NCBI GenBank assembly: GCA_963746605.1
Contig: CAVVCH010000055.1
Coordinates: 1 to 64,000 of the forward strand
Direction: 5' to 3'
From: CAVQSS01 sp963746605
GTDB taxonomy: Bacteria; Desulfobacterota; RBG-13-43-22
DNA: 64,000 nt
The notes beneath the pieces are model-generated. The model made no database searches, was not told the DNA's origin, and saw only the letters and a list, made by a program, of their open reading frames with translations. The position numbers and the translations under genes were made by a program. This document shows positions 25,870 through 34,162 of the stretch, piece after piece (the first letter of the stretch is position 1; each line of letters starts with the position of its first letter).

Positions 25870-26877
25870 ATGGCCGAAGGAAATAAAACGTCAGCGATCG
25901 CCACCTTTGCCGGCGGCTGTTTCTGGTGCACGGAATCCGACTTCGAGAAAGTGCCGGGGGTGATCAAGGTCATCTCCGGCTATACCGGAGGAAAGACCGA
26001 AGCGCCCACCTATGAGCAGGTTTCCGCCGGCGATAGCGGGCACGTAGAGAGCATTCAGGTCTATTACGACCCGCGGCAGGTCACGTATGAGCAGTTGCTG
26101 GATATTTTTTGGCGGCACATCAATCCCACCGATCCTGGCGGACAGTTCGTGGACCGGGGAAGCCAGTATCGAAGCGTCATCTTTTATGACGGTCCGGAAC
26201 AGAAGCGCTTGGCCGAACAATCGAAGGAGGCATTGAATGAATCCGGCAAGTTCCCCAAGCCCATCGTCACGGAAATACTGCCCCTGGGCAAGTTCTATGA
26301 AGCCGAAGAATACCATCAGGATTATTACAAAAAGAACCCCATCCGCTACCGGTATTACCGCCATGGTTCGGGCAGGGACCAATTCCTGCAAGAGGCCTGG
26401 AGCAAGGAAACCGCCGTTCCTGTATCGGGCCAGGGCTTCAAAAAGCCGGATGAGGCGACCCTGCGAAAACAACTGACGCCCCTGCAATTTAAAGTGACCC
26501 AAAAAAATGGGACGGAGCCGGCCTTCAATAATGAATTCTGGGACAACAAGAAGGAGGGGATCTATGTGGATATCGTTTCCGGAGAACCCCTCTTCGGTTC
26601 CCTGGACAAGTACGACTCCGGAACCGGGTGGCCCAGTTTTGTACGCCCCCTGGAGCCGGGTTCTATCGTCGAAAAAGAAGATAATAGCTTCTTTTCCAAA
26701 CGGACTGAAGTGAGGAGCCGACTGGCCGACTCCCACCTGGGTCATGTTTTTCCAGACGGGCCTAAACCCACAGGGCTCCGCTACTGCCTCAATTCAGCGG
26801 CCCTGCGCTTCATTCCCAAGGAGAAGTTGGAAAAAGAGGGGCTGGGGAGGTACCTGCCGCTTTTCGAAAAGAAATAG
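25870..26877 (+). CDS. msrAB: Bifunctional peptide methionine sulfoxide reductase MsrA-MsrB
   Basis: Repairs oxidised methionine. MsrA domain (residues 8-165) has GGCFWC with catalytic Cys17 and VISGYTGG, then the HQDYYKKNP motif. MsrB domain (about 195-335) shows VSGEPLFGSLDKYDSGTGWPSF, SHLGHVFPDG and RYCLNSAALRF with its catalytic Cys; the zinc-binding CxxC pairs are absent, so it is the metal-free MsrB type. ATG 25870 has GGAGGG 7 bases upstream; the frame extends to 25843 without a better start. It converges with the ATPase gene across 12 bases. Confidence 0.95.
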   Translation: MAEGNKTSAIATFAGGCFWCTESDFEKVPGVIKVISGYTGGKTEAPTYEQVSAGDSGHVESIQVYYDPRQVTYEQLLDIFWRHINPTDPGGQFVDRGSQYRSVIFYDGPEQKRLAEQSKEALNESGKFPKPIVTEILPLGKFYEAEEYHQDYYKKNPIRYRYYRHGSGRDQFLQEAWSKETAVPVSGQGFKKPDEATLRKQLTPLQFKVTQKNGTEPAFNNEFWDNKKEGIYVDIVSGEPLFGSLDKYDSGTGWPSFVRPLEPGSIVEKEDNSFFSKRTEVRSRLADSHLGHVFPDGPKPTGLRYCLNSAALRFIPKEKLEKEGLGRYLPLFEKK

Positions 26878-26888
26878 GTTTCACGGTC

Positions 26889-27599
26889 TCAAAAGTATTT
26901 CCTGCGGTCCTCCAGGAAGGCCTTATAAACCTGGTAATAATCCGTCTCCTCATAGGCTATGGGAGCAATCCGATCGCCATCGAAGGAGTAAATGACCGCC
27001 TCCGGGCAGGAAAGCAGGATAGGGGAATGGCTGACCACGATAAACTGGGCGTGGCCTTCCCGGGCCATCTGCCTCAGAAGCGCTAAGAAGGCGATCTGCG
27101 TTCGAGGGGAAAGGGCCGTTTCCGGCTCATCCAGGAAGTAAATTCCTTCCCGGAGATAGCGCGCCCGGGCGTAGCCCAGGATGGCTTGACCATGGGATTG
27201 AGACAACAGGGACTTTCCGCCGAAGTAATCCAGGAGTCTGGGGTCGGCAGCGGCCCAGTCATCGATACATTGGGTATGGTATTGAAAATTTTCCGCCGAG
27301 AAAAAGGCCCCCGGCTTGACGCCGTTCTTCCAGCTCACCTCGATATACCTATAAAGTGCCCCCAGATAAGGATTGCGATCCACCCGGCGCTTTTGGATGT
27401 CCTCCCAGATATGGACGCCGCAGCGCCGGGTGATGGCCTTGAGCAGGGTGGACTTCCCTGTTCCGTTTTCCCCGGCGAAGAAGGTTATATTCGTGGGGAA
27501 GTCAATCACCGCTGTTTTTCTGAAAACGGACACATTAAACGGGTACAGGTCTTGAACCGGGTAGCGTTCAGGGTGCAAGCTCACCTTTTCAATATGCAT
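26889..27599 (-). CDS. AAA/ABC-type ATPase, predicted
   Basis: 236 residues. Walker A GENGTGKSTLLKAI (residues 44-57), the Q/SQSHGQ signature-like segment replacing the ABC motif, Walker B IYFLDEPETALS and the switch His in VVSHSPILL. This domain type resembles the stand-alone SMC/RecF-like ATPases of unknown role that sit alone or near defence genes. It starts 14 bases after the end of the Memo-AMMECR1 gene, so it may be co-transcribed with it. Confidence 0.8.
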   Translation of the reverse strand: MHIEKVSLHPERYPVQDLYPFNVSVFRKTAVIDFPTNITFFAGENGTGKSTLLKAITRRCGVHIWEDIQKRRVDRNPYLGALYRYIEVSWKNGVKPGAFFSAENFQYHTQCIDDWAAADPRLLDYFGGKSLLSQSHGQAILGYARARYLREGIYFLDEPETALSPRTQIAFLALLRQMAREGHAQFIVVSHSPILLSCPEAVIYSFDGDRIAPIAYEETDYYQVYKAFLEDRRKYF

Positions 27600-27613
27600 G
27601 CCCTATCCGCTCC

Positions 27614-29130
27614 TTAGAAAATTTCTGCCGAGAAGATCTGAATCTTCGTATTTTTATCCTTCCAGGCATCCTTGGGAAGACCGGCCTTGAGGCAGGAATG
27701 TTCCAAAAAGGTCTGGCGATCCCAGTGGTACTCGGTGGCCACCTGAGGAAGCAACAGGCCGGAATAGCCTCCCCTCTCAATGAAAATCCCGTGTTTTCCG
27801 ACCTCGATTTCCTTGATGTCCTGAATGGGACGAAAGGGCGTCAACACGGAAATTTCAAGTTCCAGGTCCTCCAACTCATTTTTGGCCAAGGGGGGAAGCG
27901 GGGGTCCTGAAAGGCGGCCGCCTGGGCCATTTCCATTATGGTTTGGCTCAAAGGTTTAAAGGCTTGGGTGTAGCCGATACAGCCCCGGAGCTGCCCTTTC
28001 CGTTTTAAGGTCACAAAGGCCCCGCGCTTCTCCTTGAGTTTCTGGGTCTCCCCTTCGAAGGACGGCAAAGGTTTGCCGGTCAATCGGTGCTCAATCGCCC
28101 CGCGGGCGCTTTTATGGAGGAACGCCTTTTCCTCCTTCGAATATCCCTCCGTTTCCTCTTTCACCGGATTCCTTTTCTCCCGATTTTCTCCGCGAAAAAG
28201 AGCGGCAGCCAGGTACCCGACCACCCCGGATCGATCGCCGGTCACATCGCCGGAATTGGCGTAGCGGAGGACCTTGGATTCAGTGGCGCCTAACAGCCTG
28301 GCGGTCTTCATCACCGTCACCAGGGGCCCACCGCCGCAGGCTTCCACCCGGTCGCCTTTCAAATCCTGCATCAAACCCTTCTCGTCAAAGGCGGCCACCC
28401 GGTCCACCACTTTTTTATCCAGGGCTTTGGCCTGGTCATAGGCATGAAAATGGGACAGGTCGGTGCTGGCCAGCAGCAGCACTTTTTTCCCTTTCAGAAC
28501 CTGAGCCAGGGCCCGGGCCATCTCCTCCGAGGTCTCTTCGTCCTGGGAGCCCTGGATGATGGCTGTTAATGAAAATTCCTTCAGCGTCTCTTGGAGGAAA
28601 GGAAGCTGGATCTCCAGGGCATGTTCCTGCGCATGCCCCTCGGGAACATATCTGAAAATTTTGCTCGAGGCCATTAATTCCCGGGACAGAACTTGATCCA
28701 CCGGGACAAGGCCCAGGGGGGTTTCGTATCCGGTTTTCTGATCGATGGAAGCCCCGCGAAAAGCATGCCGGTGACTGGGGGCCACAATCACTACCTGCTT
28801 AAAGGGTCGGTTCATCAGCAGCTTGTAGGCGTGGGCCGCCACCCCGCCGGAGTACAGATATCCGGCATGAGGGGAAATCAAGGCCACCAGTTCACCCGAA
28901 GGGGTGGCCGCCTCAGTCACCTCCTTTAGAAATCCCTGGATTTGAGAACGCAGGCTGTCCGGGCTGCCGGGGTACCAGCTACCGGCAATAATGGATTTTC
29001 GAATATCTTGTACCATGATGGGCCTCCTTGTTGATGGTCCAGTGGAAATACTCTCTCCCGGGAAGCCTGAACGGCCTCCGAGGATCAGAACCCCCAGCAG
29101 CGGGACGATTAGCCTAAGAGTTTTTTTCAT
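27614..29130 (-). CDS. Memo-AMMECR1 fusion (AmmeMemoRadiSam proteins B and A) with N-terminal signal, frameshifted
   Basis: ATG 29130 overlaps the stop of the preceding gene (ATGA), which fixes the start. Residues 1-30 (MKKTLRLIVPLLGVLILGG) look like a signal peptide or anchor. Then the Memo domain (AGSWYPGSPDSLRSQIQGFL, ISPHAGYLYSGG, PSHRHAF, ALEIQLPFLQ, STDLSHFH) and the AMMECR1 domain (GAFVTLKRKGQLRGCIGYTQ, FQDPRFPPL). Near 27880 the frame shifts; the other frame continues LEDLELEISVLTPFRPIQDI through QVATEYHWDRQTFLEHSCLK to 27614, completing AMMECR1. The radical SAM partner is not in the window. The system's reaction is unsettled; an exported form would be unusual. Confidence 0.85.
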
Positions 29131-29498
29131 TCCCAATGCCCAAGGGCCCAAGCCCCTTCCGCCGTAGGATGTCCCGGGACCCACTGCGTCGGCTGGCTCT
29201 TCTTTCTTTCCAGGCGGCCCGGCACCCAGCGGTTTCCCTGCCAGTGCCCCGGGACTAAGATCGTTCCCGGCACCGGACCCGGCAGGGTCACGGCAGGGGT
29301 CAGAATCGGAGGTCCGGGGGAAAGAAACGACCCGCCATCCTTCAGCGGATCGGCCTTCTTTTTCGATGGGGACGGCAGCACCGGTCTTCCCAAAGGGCCG
29401 GGCGGCTGAACCTTGATCCCTGCGGACCCGAAAACGGCCAGTCCCCCAATCAACACTCCGCTGATCACTACCGGAAAAAACCCTCTACAGTTTCCCAT
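29127..29498 (-). CDS. Secreted proline/tryptophan-rich protein with WVPG-type repeats
   Basis: 123 residues with an N-terminal hydrophobic segment (FFPVVISGVLIGGLAVFGSA). The C-terminal half has the repeated pattern VPGHWQGNRWVPGRLE, WVPGHPTAEGAWALGHWE, similar to YXWXXGXW-type repeat lipoproteins of the envelope. The middle is a proline-rich linker. It is translationally coupled (ATGA) to the Memo-AMMECR1 fusion, another apparently exported protein. Function unknown. Confidence 0.6.
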   Translation of the reverse strand: MGNCRGFFPVVISGVLIGGLAVFGSAGIKVQPPGPLGRPVLPSPSKKKADPLKDGGSFLSPGPPILTPAVTLPGPVPGTILVPGHWQGNRWVPGRLERKKSQPTQWVPGHPTAEGAWALGHWE

Positions 29499-29603
29499 GG
29501 TTCACCACTCGTACCAGACGACGGGGGCAATCAGGAATGCATATCGTTCGACCGCGATGGGTCTAGTATAACACAAGCGGAAATCAAGGTGAAGAGCTTC
29601 TCA

Positions 29604-32129
29604 TTAAGACGTTTCCGCTTCGGCCGATTTCTTTTTTCGTTTTTTATCATACATGAGCCGATCGGCCTGGGCCATCAATTCCTCGATAGATACGGCCTGG
29701 CCCGGCTGGTGGCGGACCACCCCCTGGCTGAGGGACAAATGGAAAGGCCTCCGGTGTTTTTGGGTGAAGGCCGTCAAGGTGTTTTGCAGACGGGAGTTCA
29801 AAATGTCGGCATGGGACGCGGAAGCCCCTTCCATGGCCAGGACGACAAATTCATCCCCGCCCAACCGGGCCAGGATATCCGGCTCCCGGAAAGTGTCCTT
29901 CATGATCTGGGCCACATCCTTCAACGCCTGGTCGCCGGTGGAGTGTCCTTGAGTATCGTTAATATTTTTCAAGTCGTCCAGATCGGCAAAAAGGAGAAAC
30001 AGACCCCGGTGCATGCGGTCGGCCATCTTTAACTGCTGGCGGGCCAGGGTCAGAAAACCGCGGCGGTTATACAATCCGGTCAGTTCATCGATCAAGGAAA
30101 GGGCGCGCAATTCCTCCTGGGCCCTTTTTTGTTCGGTAATGTCCCGCTCCATGACGAACAGATGCGACCGGCCTTCCATATAAAAATGGCTCAGAGAAAC
30201 GTCCACATAGAAACGCCGGCCGTCCAGGGCCTGATGGACCCACTCGAATCGCTGCGGGCCCAGACGGATGGAATTCCCAACCAGTTCGGTCCCCTTTTCT
30301 TCCGAACGCCGGCCGTCGGGTTGAAACTCGGGGGAAAAGCGAAAGGGGGTGCTGCCCAAAATCTCCTGACGGCTGCAGCCCAACAACCGCTCGGCCCCCG
30401 GATTGCAGTCCACGAAAATCACCCCTTTCATGACCAGGATGGCCTCCTGGGCCGTTTCAAACAAGATCCGGTAACGCCGTTCGCTTTCACGGGTGGCCTC
30501 TTCCATGCGTCTGCGCTCCGTGATATCCCGAATGATCATCTGGAGATACGTTTCCTGGCCGACGAAGATCCGATTCAGGCTGACCTCCGCGGAAAAGGGT
30601 GCCCCGTTGACCCGGCGGTATTCCCATTCAAAGAACTGGGGCGCGCCTTCCAGGGCGGCCCGCATCTTTTCCTGGAGCGCTTCGTCGGACGGATGGCCAT
30701 CGGGCTGCTCCGGCGGAGAAAGGTCCAGGGGTGTTTTCCCGATAATCTGCACCCGGCCGGCATTGAACATGACCAGGGTCTCCGTATTGCAATCCACCAG
30801 CCGCCCGTCTTCCATCAAACAGATGGCATCGTGGGCCGACTCAAAGAGGTTGCGGTATTTGGCCTCGCTTTCTTTCAAGGCCTCTTCAGAATGTTTGCGG
30901 TCCGTCACGTCGCGTAAGAAGGCCAGGGCCACTTCCGTTCCCTGGTAACCAATCCGAGTGGCGGAAACCTCTACCTGGACCGGCTGTCCATCCCGGCGGA
31001 TCCCCCGGAATTCATAATTGGAAGGCACCGATTCTCCCTGCTGGCGCCGCAGGGCCATTTCCTGCACCCGTTCCAGGTCCTGGGGATGGACCAACTTGGA
31101 AATGGGCTCCCCTACCAGTTCACTGGGAAGCGTGTAGCCGAAAATATCCAGCATCCTTCGATTAACGAAAATATGACGGCCATCCCGCACCATGGCGATG
31201 CCGTCATTGGAGAGCTCCACCACCTTTCGGTATTTCTCTTCGGATTCCCGCAGAGCCGCCTCGGCCTGTTTTCGTTCCGTTATATCCCGCGTCGTTCCCT
31301 TGAATCCGGTCGTCATCCCTTCCCCATTTTTTATGGCGAAGCTCGAAAATTCGACCAGTCGCTCGGTTCCATCCTTACGAAGGGTTTCCACGGCAATGGC
31401 CATGGCCGGTTGGCCGGTCTCGAAAACCGACCGAAAGATCCGGTAAATCCTGTCGGCCGTTTCCGGGCTGGCAAATTCCCGAAAATTCAATCCGATCACT
31501 TCCCGCGGGTCGTAGCCCAGTATCTTCGCGAAAGCCTCGTTGCAGAAAATATAATTGCCGTTCAGGTCCACCTCGTAATACCCGTCTTCCACATTCTCCA
31601 GGAGGGTCCGATACCGCTCCTCGGATTCCCGCAAGACCTTGACCGCTTTTTTATTGTCGGTAACATCCCGGAAACTCCAAACCCGGCCGATGACGACGCG
31701 TTCGATGATCTGGGGTGTGGAATAGCGCTCAAAAATCCGCCCGTCTTTAAATTCCAGGACATCCACGCTTTCGGCCTCCGGGTTCTGATAAAGCTCCCGG
31801 ACCTTGTTCAGGAAGGCCTCCGGTTCCTTCAGTTGATCCAGAACGAAATCCAGGGCCTTTTGATCATCGCGGGTGGCCAGGATTTCCGCAGGGATTTTCC
31901 ACAGTTCGCTAAAACGTCGGTTAAACAGAACGGTCTTCCCCTCACGATCCACTACCAGGATCCCGTCGGTGGTGGATTCAATCGTGGCGTTCAGCAGCGA
32001 AATTATTTTCAGCCGTTCCTCTTCGTTTCGATAGAGATCGGCTTCCTGTTGTTCACAACGCCTGACCCGGTTCTGGGCTTCGGCCAATTCCAGAATGAGT
32101 TGGGCCTTGGTCTTTCGTTCCGCCTTCAT
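29604..32129 (-). CDS. Diguanylate cyclase with five PAS domains
   Basis: 841 residues, no membrane segments. After a coiled-coil start, five PAS domains follow at roughly 120-residue steps (each begins LRESEE-R/KYR or similar and ends with DVTD/DITE-RK), then a GGDEF domain: LIDELTGLYNRRGFL, FADLDDLKNINDTQGHSTGD and the intact active site RLGGDEF. It makes cyclic di-GMP in response to cytoplasmic signals. There is no EAL or HD-GYP domain. An RxxD inhibitory site was not identified with certainty. GGAGG lies before the ATG. Confidence 0.93.
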   Translation of the reverse strand: MKAERKTKAQLILELAEAQNRVRRCEQQEADLYRNEEERLKIISLLNATIESTTDGILVVDREGKTVLFNRRFSELWKIPAEILATRDDQKALDFVLDQLKEPEAFLNKVRELYQNPEAESVDVLEFKDGRIFERYSTPQIIERVVIGRVWSFRDVTDNKKAVKVLRESEERYRTLLENVEDGYYEVDLNGNYIFCNEAFAKILGYDPREVIGLNFREFASPETADRIYRIFRSVFETGQPAMAIAVETLRKDGTERLVEFSSFAIKNGEGMTTGFKGTTRDITERKQAEAALRESEEKYRKVVELSNDGIAMVRDGRHIFVNRRMLDIFGYTLPSELVGEPISKLVHPQDLERVQEMALRRQQGESVPSNYEFRGIRRDGQPVQVEVSATRIGYQGTEVALAFLRDVTDRKHSEEALKESEAKYRNLFESAHDAICLMEDGRLVDCNTETLVMFNAGRVQIIGKTPLDLSPPEQPDGHPSDEALQEKMRAALEGAPQFFEWEYRRVNGAPFSAEVSLNRIFVGQETYLQMIIRDITERRRMEEATRESERRYRILFETAQEAILVMKGVIFVDCNPGAERLLGCSRQEILGSTPFRFSPEFQPDGRRSEEKGTELVGNSIRLGPQRFEWVHQALDGRRFYVDVSLSHFYMEGRSHLFVMERDITEQKRAQEELRALSLIDELTGLYNRRGFLTLARQQLKMADRMHRGLFLLFADLDDLKNINDTQGHSTGDQALKDVAQIMKDTFREPDILARLGGDEFVVLAMEGASASHADILNSRLQNTLTAFTQKHRRPFHLSLSQGVVRHQPGQAVSIEELMAQADRLMYDKKRKKKSAEAETS

Positions 32130-32271
32130 GGGACAACGCCTCCTTCCAGGCGTCCTAATCCGCCTTATGCGCCAGCGAGAATAGCATAACCAACGGATTA
32201 AGCAAGCTTTATGCGCCAGGATGCGATTTTTTTCAGCCGAACGGGAAGTCCTCTTTCCAATTTTTTTTTAC

Positions 32272-32300
32272 TTGACAACAGGCCCCGGCCGCCCTATATA
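32272..32300 (+). promoter_or_regulatory. Sigma-70 promoter of the tetR-adaptor-RND-tolC operon
   Basis: TTGACA (32272-77) and TATATA (32295-300) with an exact 17-base spacer, about 50 bases upstream of the tetR ATG at 32349. A near-consensus promoter. Confidence 0.85.
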
Positions 32301-32316
32301 CCTACCGGTAAGTATA
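32297..32316. promoter_or_regulatory. Palindromic operator for the TetR-family regulator
   Basis: TATACCTACCGGTAAGTATA is a 20-base palindrome with a single mismatched pair. It overlaps the -10 box and the start of transcription, the standard place for autorepression by a TetR-family dimer. Confidence 0.75.
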
Positions 32317-32348
32317 CTCGGAAATCCAATTTACCCCGGAAGAAATGT

Positions 32349-32999
32349 ATGAGCGTGCCCTCCCCGACAACCTCCCCCGACAGCAAGGTCCGCGAGCGGC
32401 TATTGACCGGCGCCGTGCAACTTTTCGCCCGGAAAGGGTATGCCGCCACCACGGTCAGGGAAATCGTGGCCGAAGCCGGTGTGACTAAACCCGTCCTGTA
32501 TTATTATTTCCGAAATAAAGAGGGCCTTTACTCGGAGATCATGGAAACCGCTTCGGTACGATACAGCCGGCTGTTGGATGAATCCCGGCACAGCCACGGG
32601 GGGGCCGTTAACCGATTGCTGACCTTGGCCGATCGGTTCCTAACCTTGTTCATGGAGAAGATCGAGGTCGCCCGTCTGGCCTACTCCATCTATTACGGTC
32701 CCCCGCAAGGGGCCCCCGTGTTCGATTTTGACGCCTATCATCGGAAGTTTCACGCCCTGGTAACGGAACTGGTTCAAGTCGGTTTTAAACACCGGGAATT
32801 CAGGCGGGGCCGGGTGGAGGATGTCACCTGGATGGTATTGGGGGCCGTCAATTTAGCCCTGGAAACGCAACTATCCCACCCCGAACTGGAGTTCGGCCGT
32901 GAGGGGTTGGGACGAGTATTGAAGCTTTTTTTTGACGGAATCAAGGATGATGAAGCCCCCCAAAAACACCCGCTGAAGCGAAAGGAATTCAAGGAATGA
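32349..32999 (+). CDS. TetR/AcrR-family transcriptional repressor of the efflux operon
   Basis: About 216 residues from ATG 32349; a frame extending to 32211 would run through the promoter. The N-terminal helix-turn-helix is canonical (LLTGAVQLFARKGYAATTVR, EIVAEAGVTKPVLYYYFRNK, EGLYSEIMET). The C-terminal ligand-binding part is all helical. It overlaps the adaptor start by four bases (ATGA). With the palindrome over its own promoter, it almost certainly represses the whole four-gene operon until an efflux substrate binds. Confidence 0.93.
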   Translation: MSVPSPTTSPDSKVRERLLTGAVQLFARKGYAATTVREIVAEAGVTKPVLYYYFRNKEGLYSEIMETASVRYSRLLDESRHSHGGAVNRLLTLADRFLTLFMEKIEVARLAYSIYYGPPQGAPVFDFDAYHRKFHALVTELVQVGFKHREFRRGRVEDVTWMVLGAVNLALETQLSHPELEFGREGLGRVLKLFFDGIKDDEAPQKHPLKRKEFKE

Positions 33000-34159
33000 A
33001 AAAAGTCTGGAACGCCGGCATCGTTGGACTGCTGGTCGTCAGTCTTCTCGGCTGCTCTTCTTCCAATTCGAACCAACCCCTCCCGGGGAAGGTGGAGGGC
33101 AAACCACCCGTAGCCGTTGACATCATGCCGGCCCAAACCCGCGATCTGATTGAAGGGGTCGACGTGGTGGGCTCGCTGGCCCCCAAGAACGAAAGCCGGG
33201 TGAAATCGGAATATGCCGGAATCGTCACCGACGTCTACGTAACCGAATGGGTCCGGGTCAAACGGGGGCAACCCCTGGCCAAACTGGATACCCGGGAGGC
33301 CGAAGCCCTGCTGCAAAAAGGGCAGGCCGCGATGGAAGCCGCCCGGGCCAATGTCCTCCAAGCCGAGGTGGGAGGGAAACGGGCCGATCGGGAAGCCGAG
33401 CGGGCCCGCAACCTGAAACAATCGGGACTGATCACCCAACAAAACCTGGATGATGCCCTCACCGAACAGGCCGCCGCCCAGGCCAAGATCTCGGCCGCCC
33501 AGGCCCAGTCACTGGCCGCCGAAAAGGAACTTCACCAGATCCGGACCCGTCTGACCAAGACCCTCCTGTTCGCTCCCATTGAGGGGGTGGTCGCCCAACG
33601 GGACGTCAACGTGGGCGACCTGGTGGGGGAGGCGGGTTCCACCCGGATCCTGTTTCGTATCGTGGACAACCGTCTCCTGGATTTGACCGTCACCGTGCCC
33701 TCGAGCGCGATGGCCAAAATCCAGGTGGGGCAGCCGTTGACGTTCACCACCGACGCCCTGCCCGGCCAAAACTTTACCGGAGTGGTGAAATTCATCAACC
33801 CGGCGGTCAATGAAACGGACCGGTCGATCAGGGTCATCGCCGAGATCCGGAACGATCCGGAGGTTCTCAAATCCGGGCTCTTTGTCAAAGGCCGGATTGT
33901 GACCGGCCGGCGTTCGCAGGTCCTGGAAATTCCCCGGGCGGCCCTGGCGGACTGGGACGTGAAGACCGGAACCGGCGGCGTCTGGGTGGTGCAGCAGGAC
34001 CAGGCCAGACGGCGGATGGTTAAGACCGGAGGCCTGGACCGGGATTGGGTGGAAGTCGCCTCCGGCCTCACGGCGGGAGAACGGGTCATCATCCGGGGTG
34101 GGTTTAATATCCAGGAGGGGGATCGGCTGAAAATAAACGTGACGGCGGCAGGGAAGTAA
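32996..34159 (+). CDS. RND efflux periplasmic adaptor
   Basis: 387 residues with lipoprotein signal (VVSLLGCSSS). Lipoyl-like halves VTDVYVTEWVRVKRGQPLAK and FAPIEGVVAQRDVNVGDLVG frame a coiled coil (about 95-175), then beta-barrel VPSSAMAKIQVGQPLTFTTD. Overlaps tetR by ATGA and is followed after three bases by the RND gene. It bridges pump and TolC channel. Confidence 0.94.
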   Translation: MKKVWNAGIVGLLVVSLLGCSSSNSNQPLPGKVEGKPPVAVDIMPAQTRDLIEGVDVVGSLAPKNESRVKSEYAGIVTDVYVTEWVRVKRGQPLAKLDTREAEALLQKGQAAMEAARANVLQAEVGGKRADREAERARNLKQSGLITQQNLDDALTEQAAAQAKISAAQAQSLAAEKELHQIRTRLTKTLLFAPIEGVVAQRDVNVGDLVGEAGSTRILFRIVDNRLLDLTVTVPSSAMAKIQVGQPLTFTTDALPGQNFTGVVKFINPAVNETDRSIRVIAEIRNDPEVLKSGLFVKGRIVTGRRSQVLEIPRAALADWDVKTGTGGVWVVQQDQARRRMVKTGGLDRDWVEVASGLTAGERVIIRGGFNIQEGDRLKINVTAAGK

Positions 34160-34162
34160 GGC

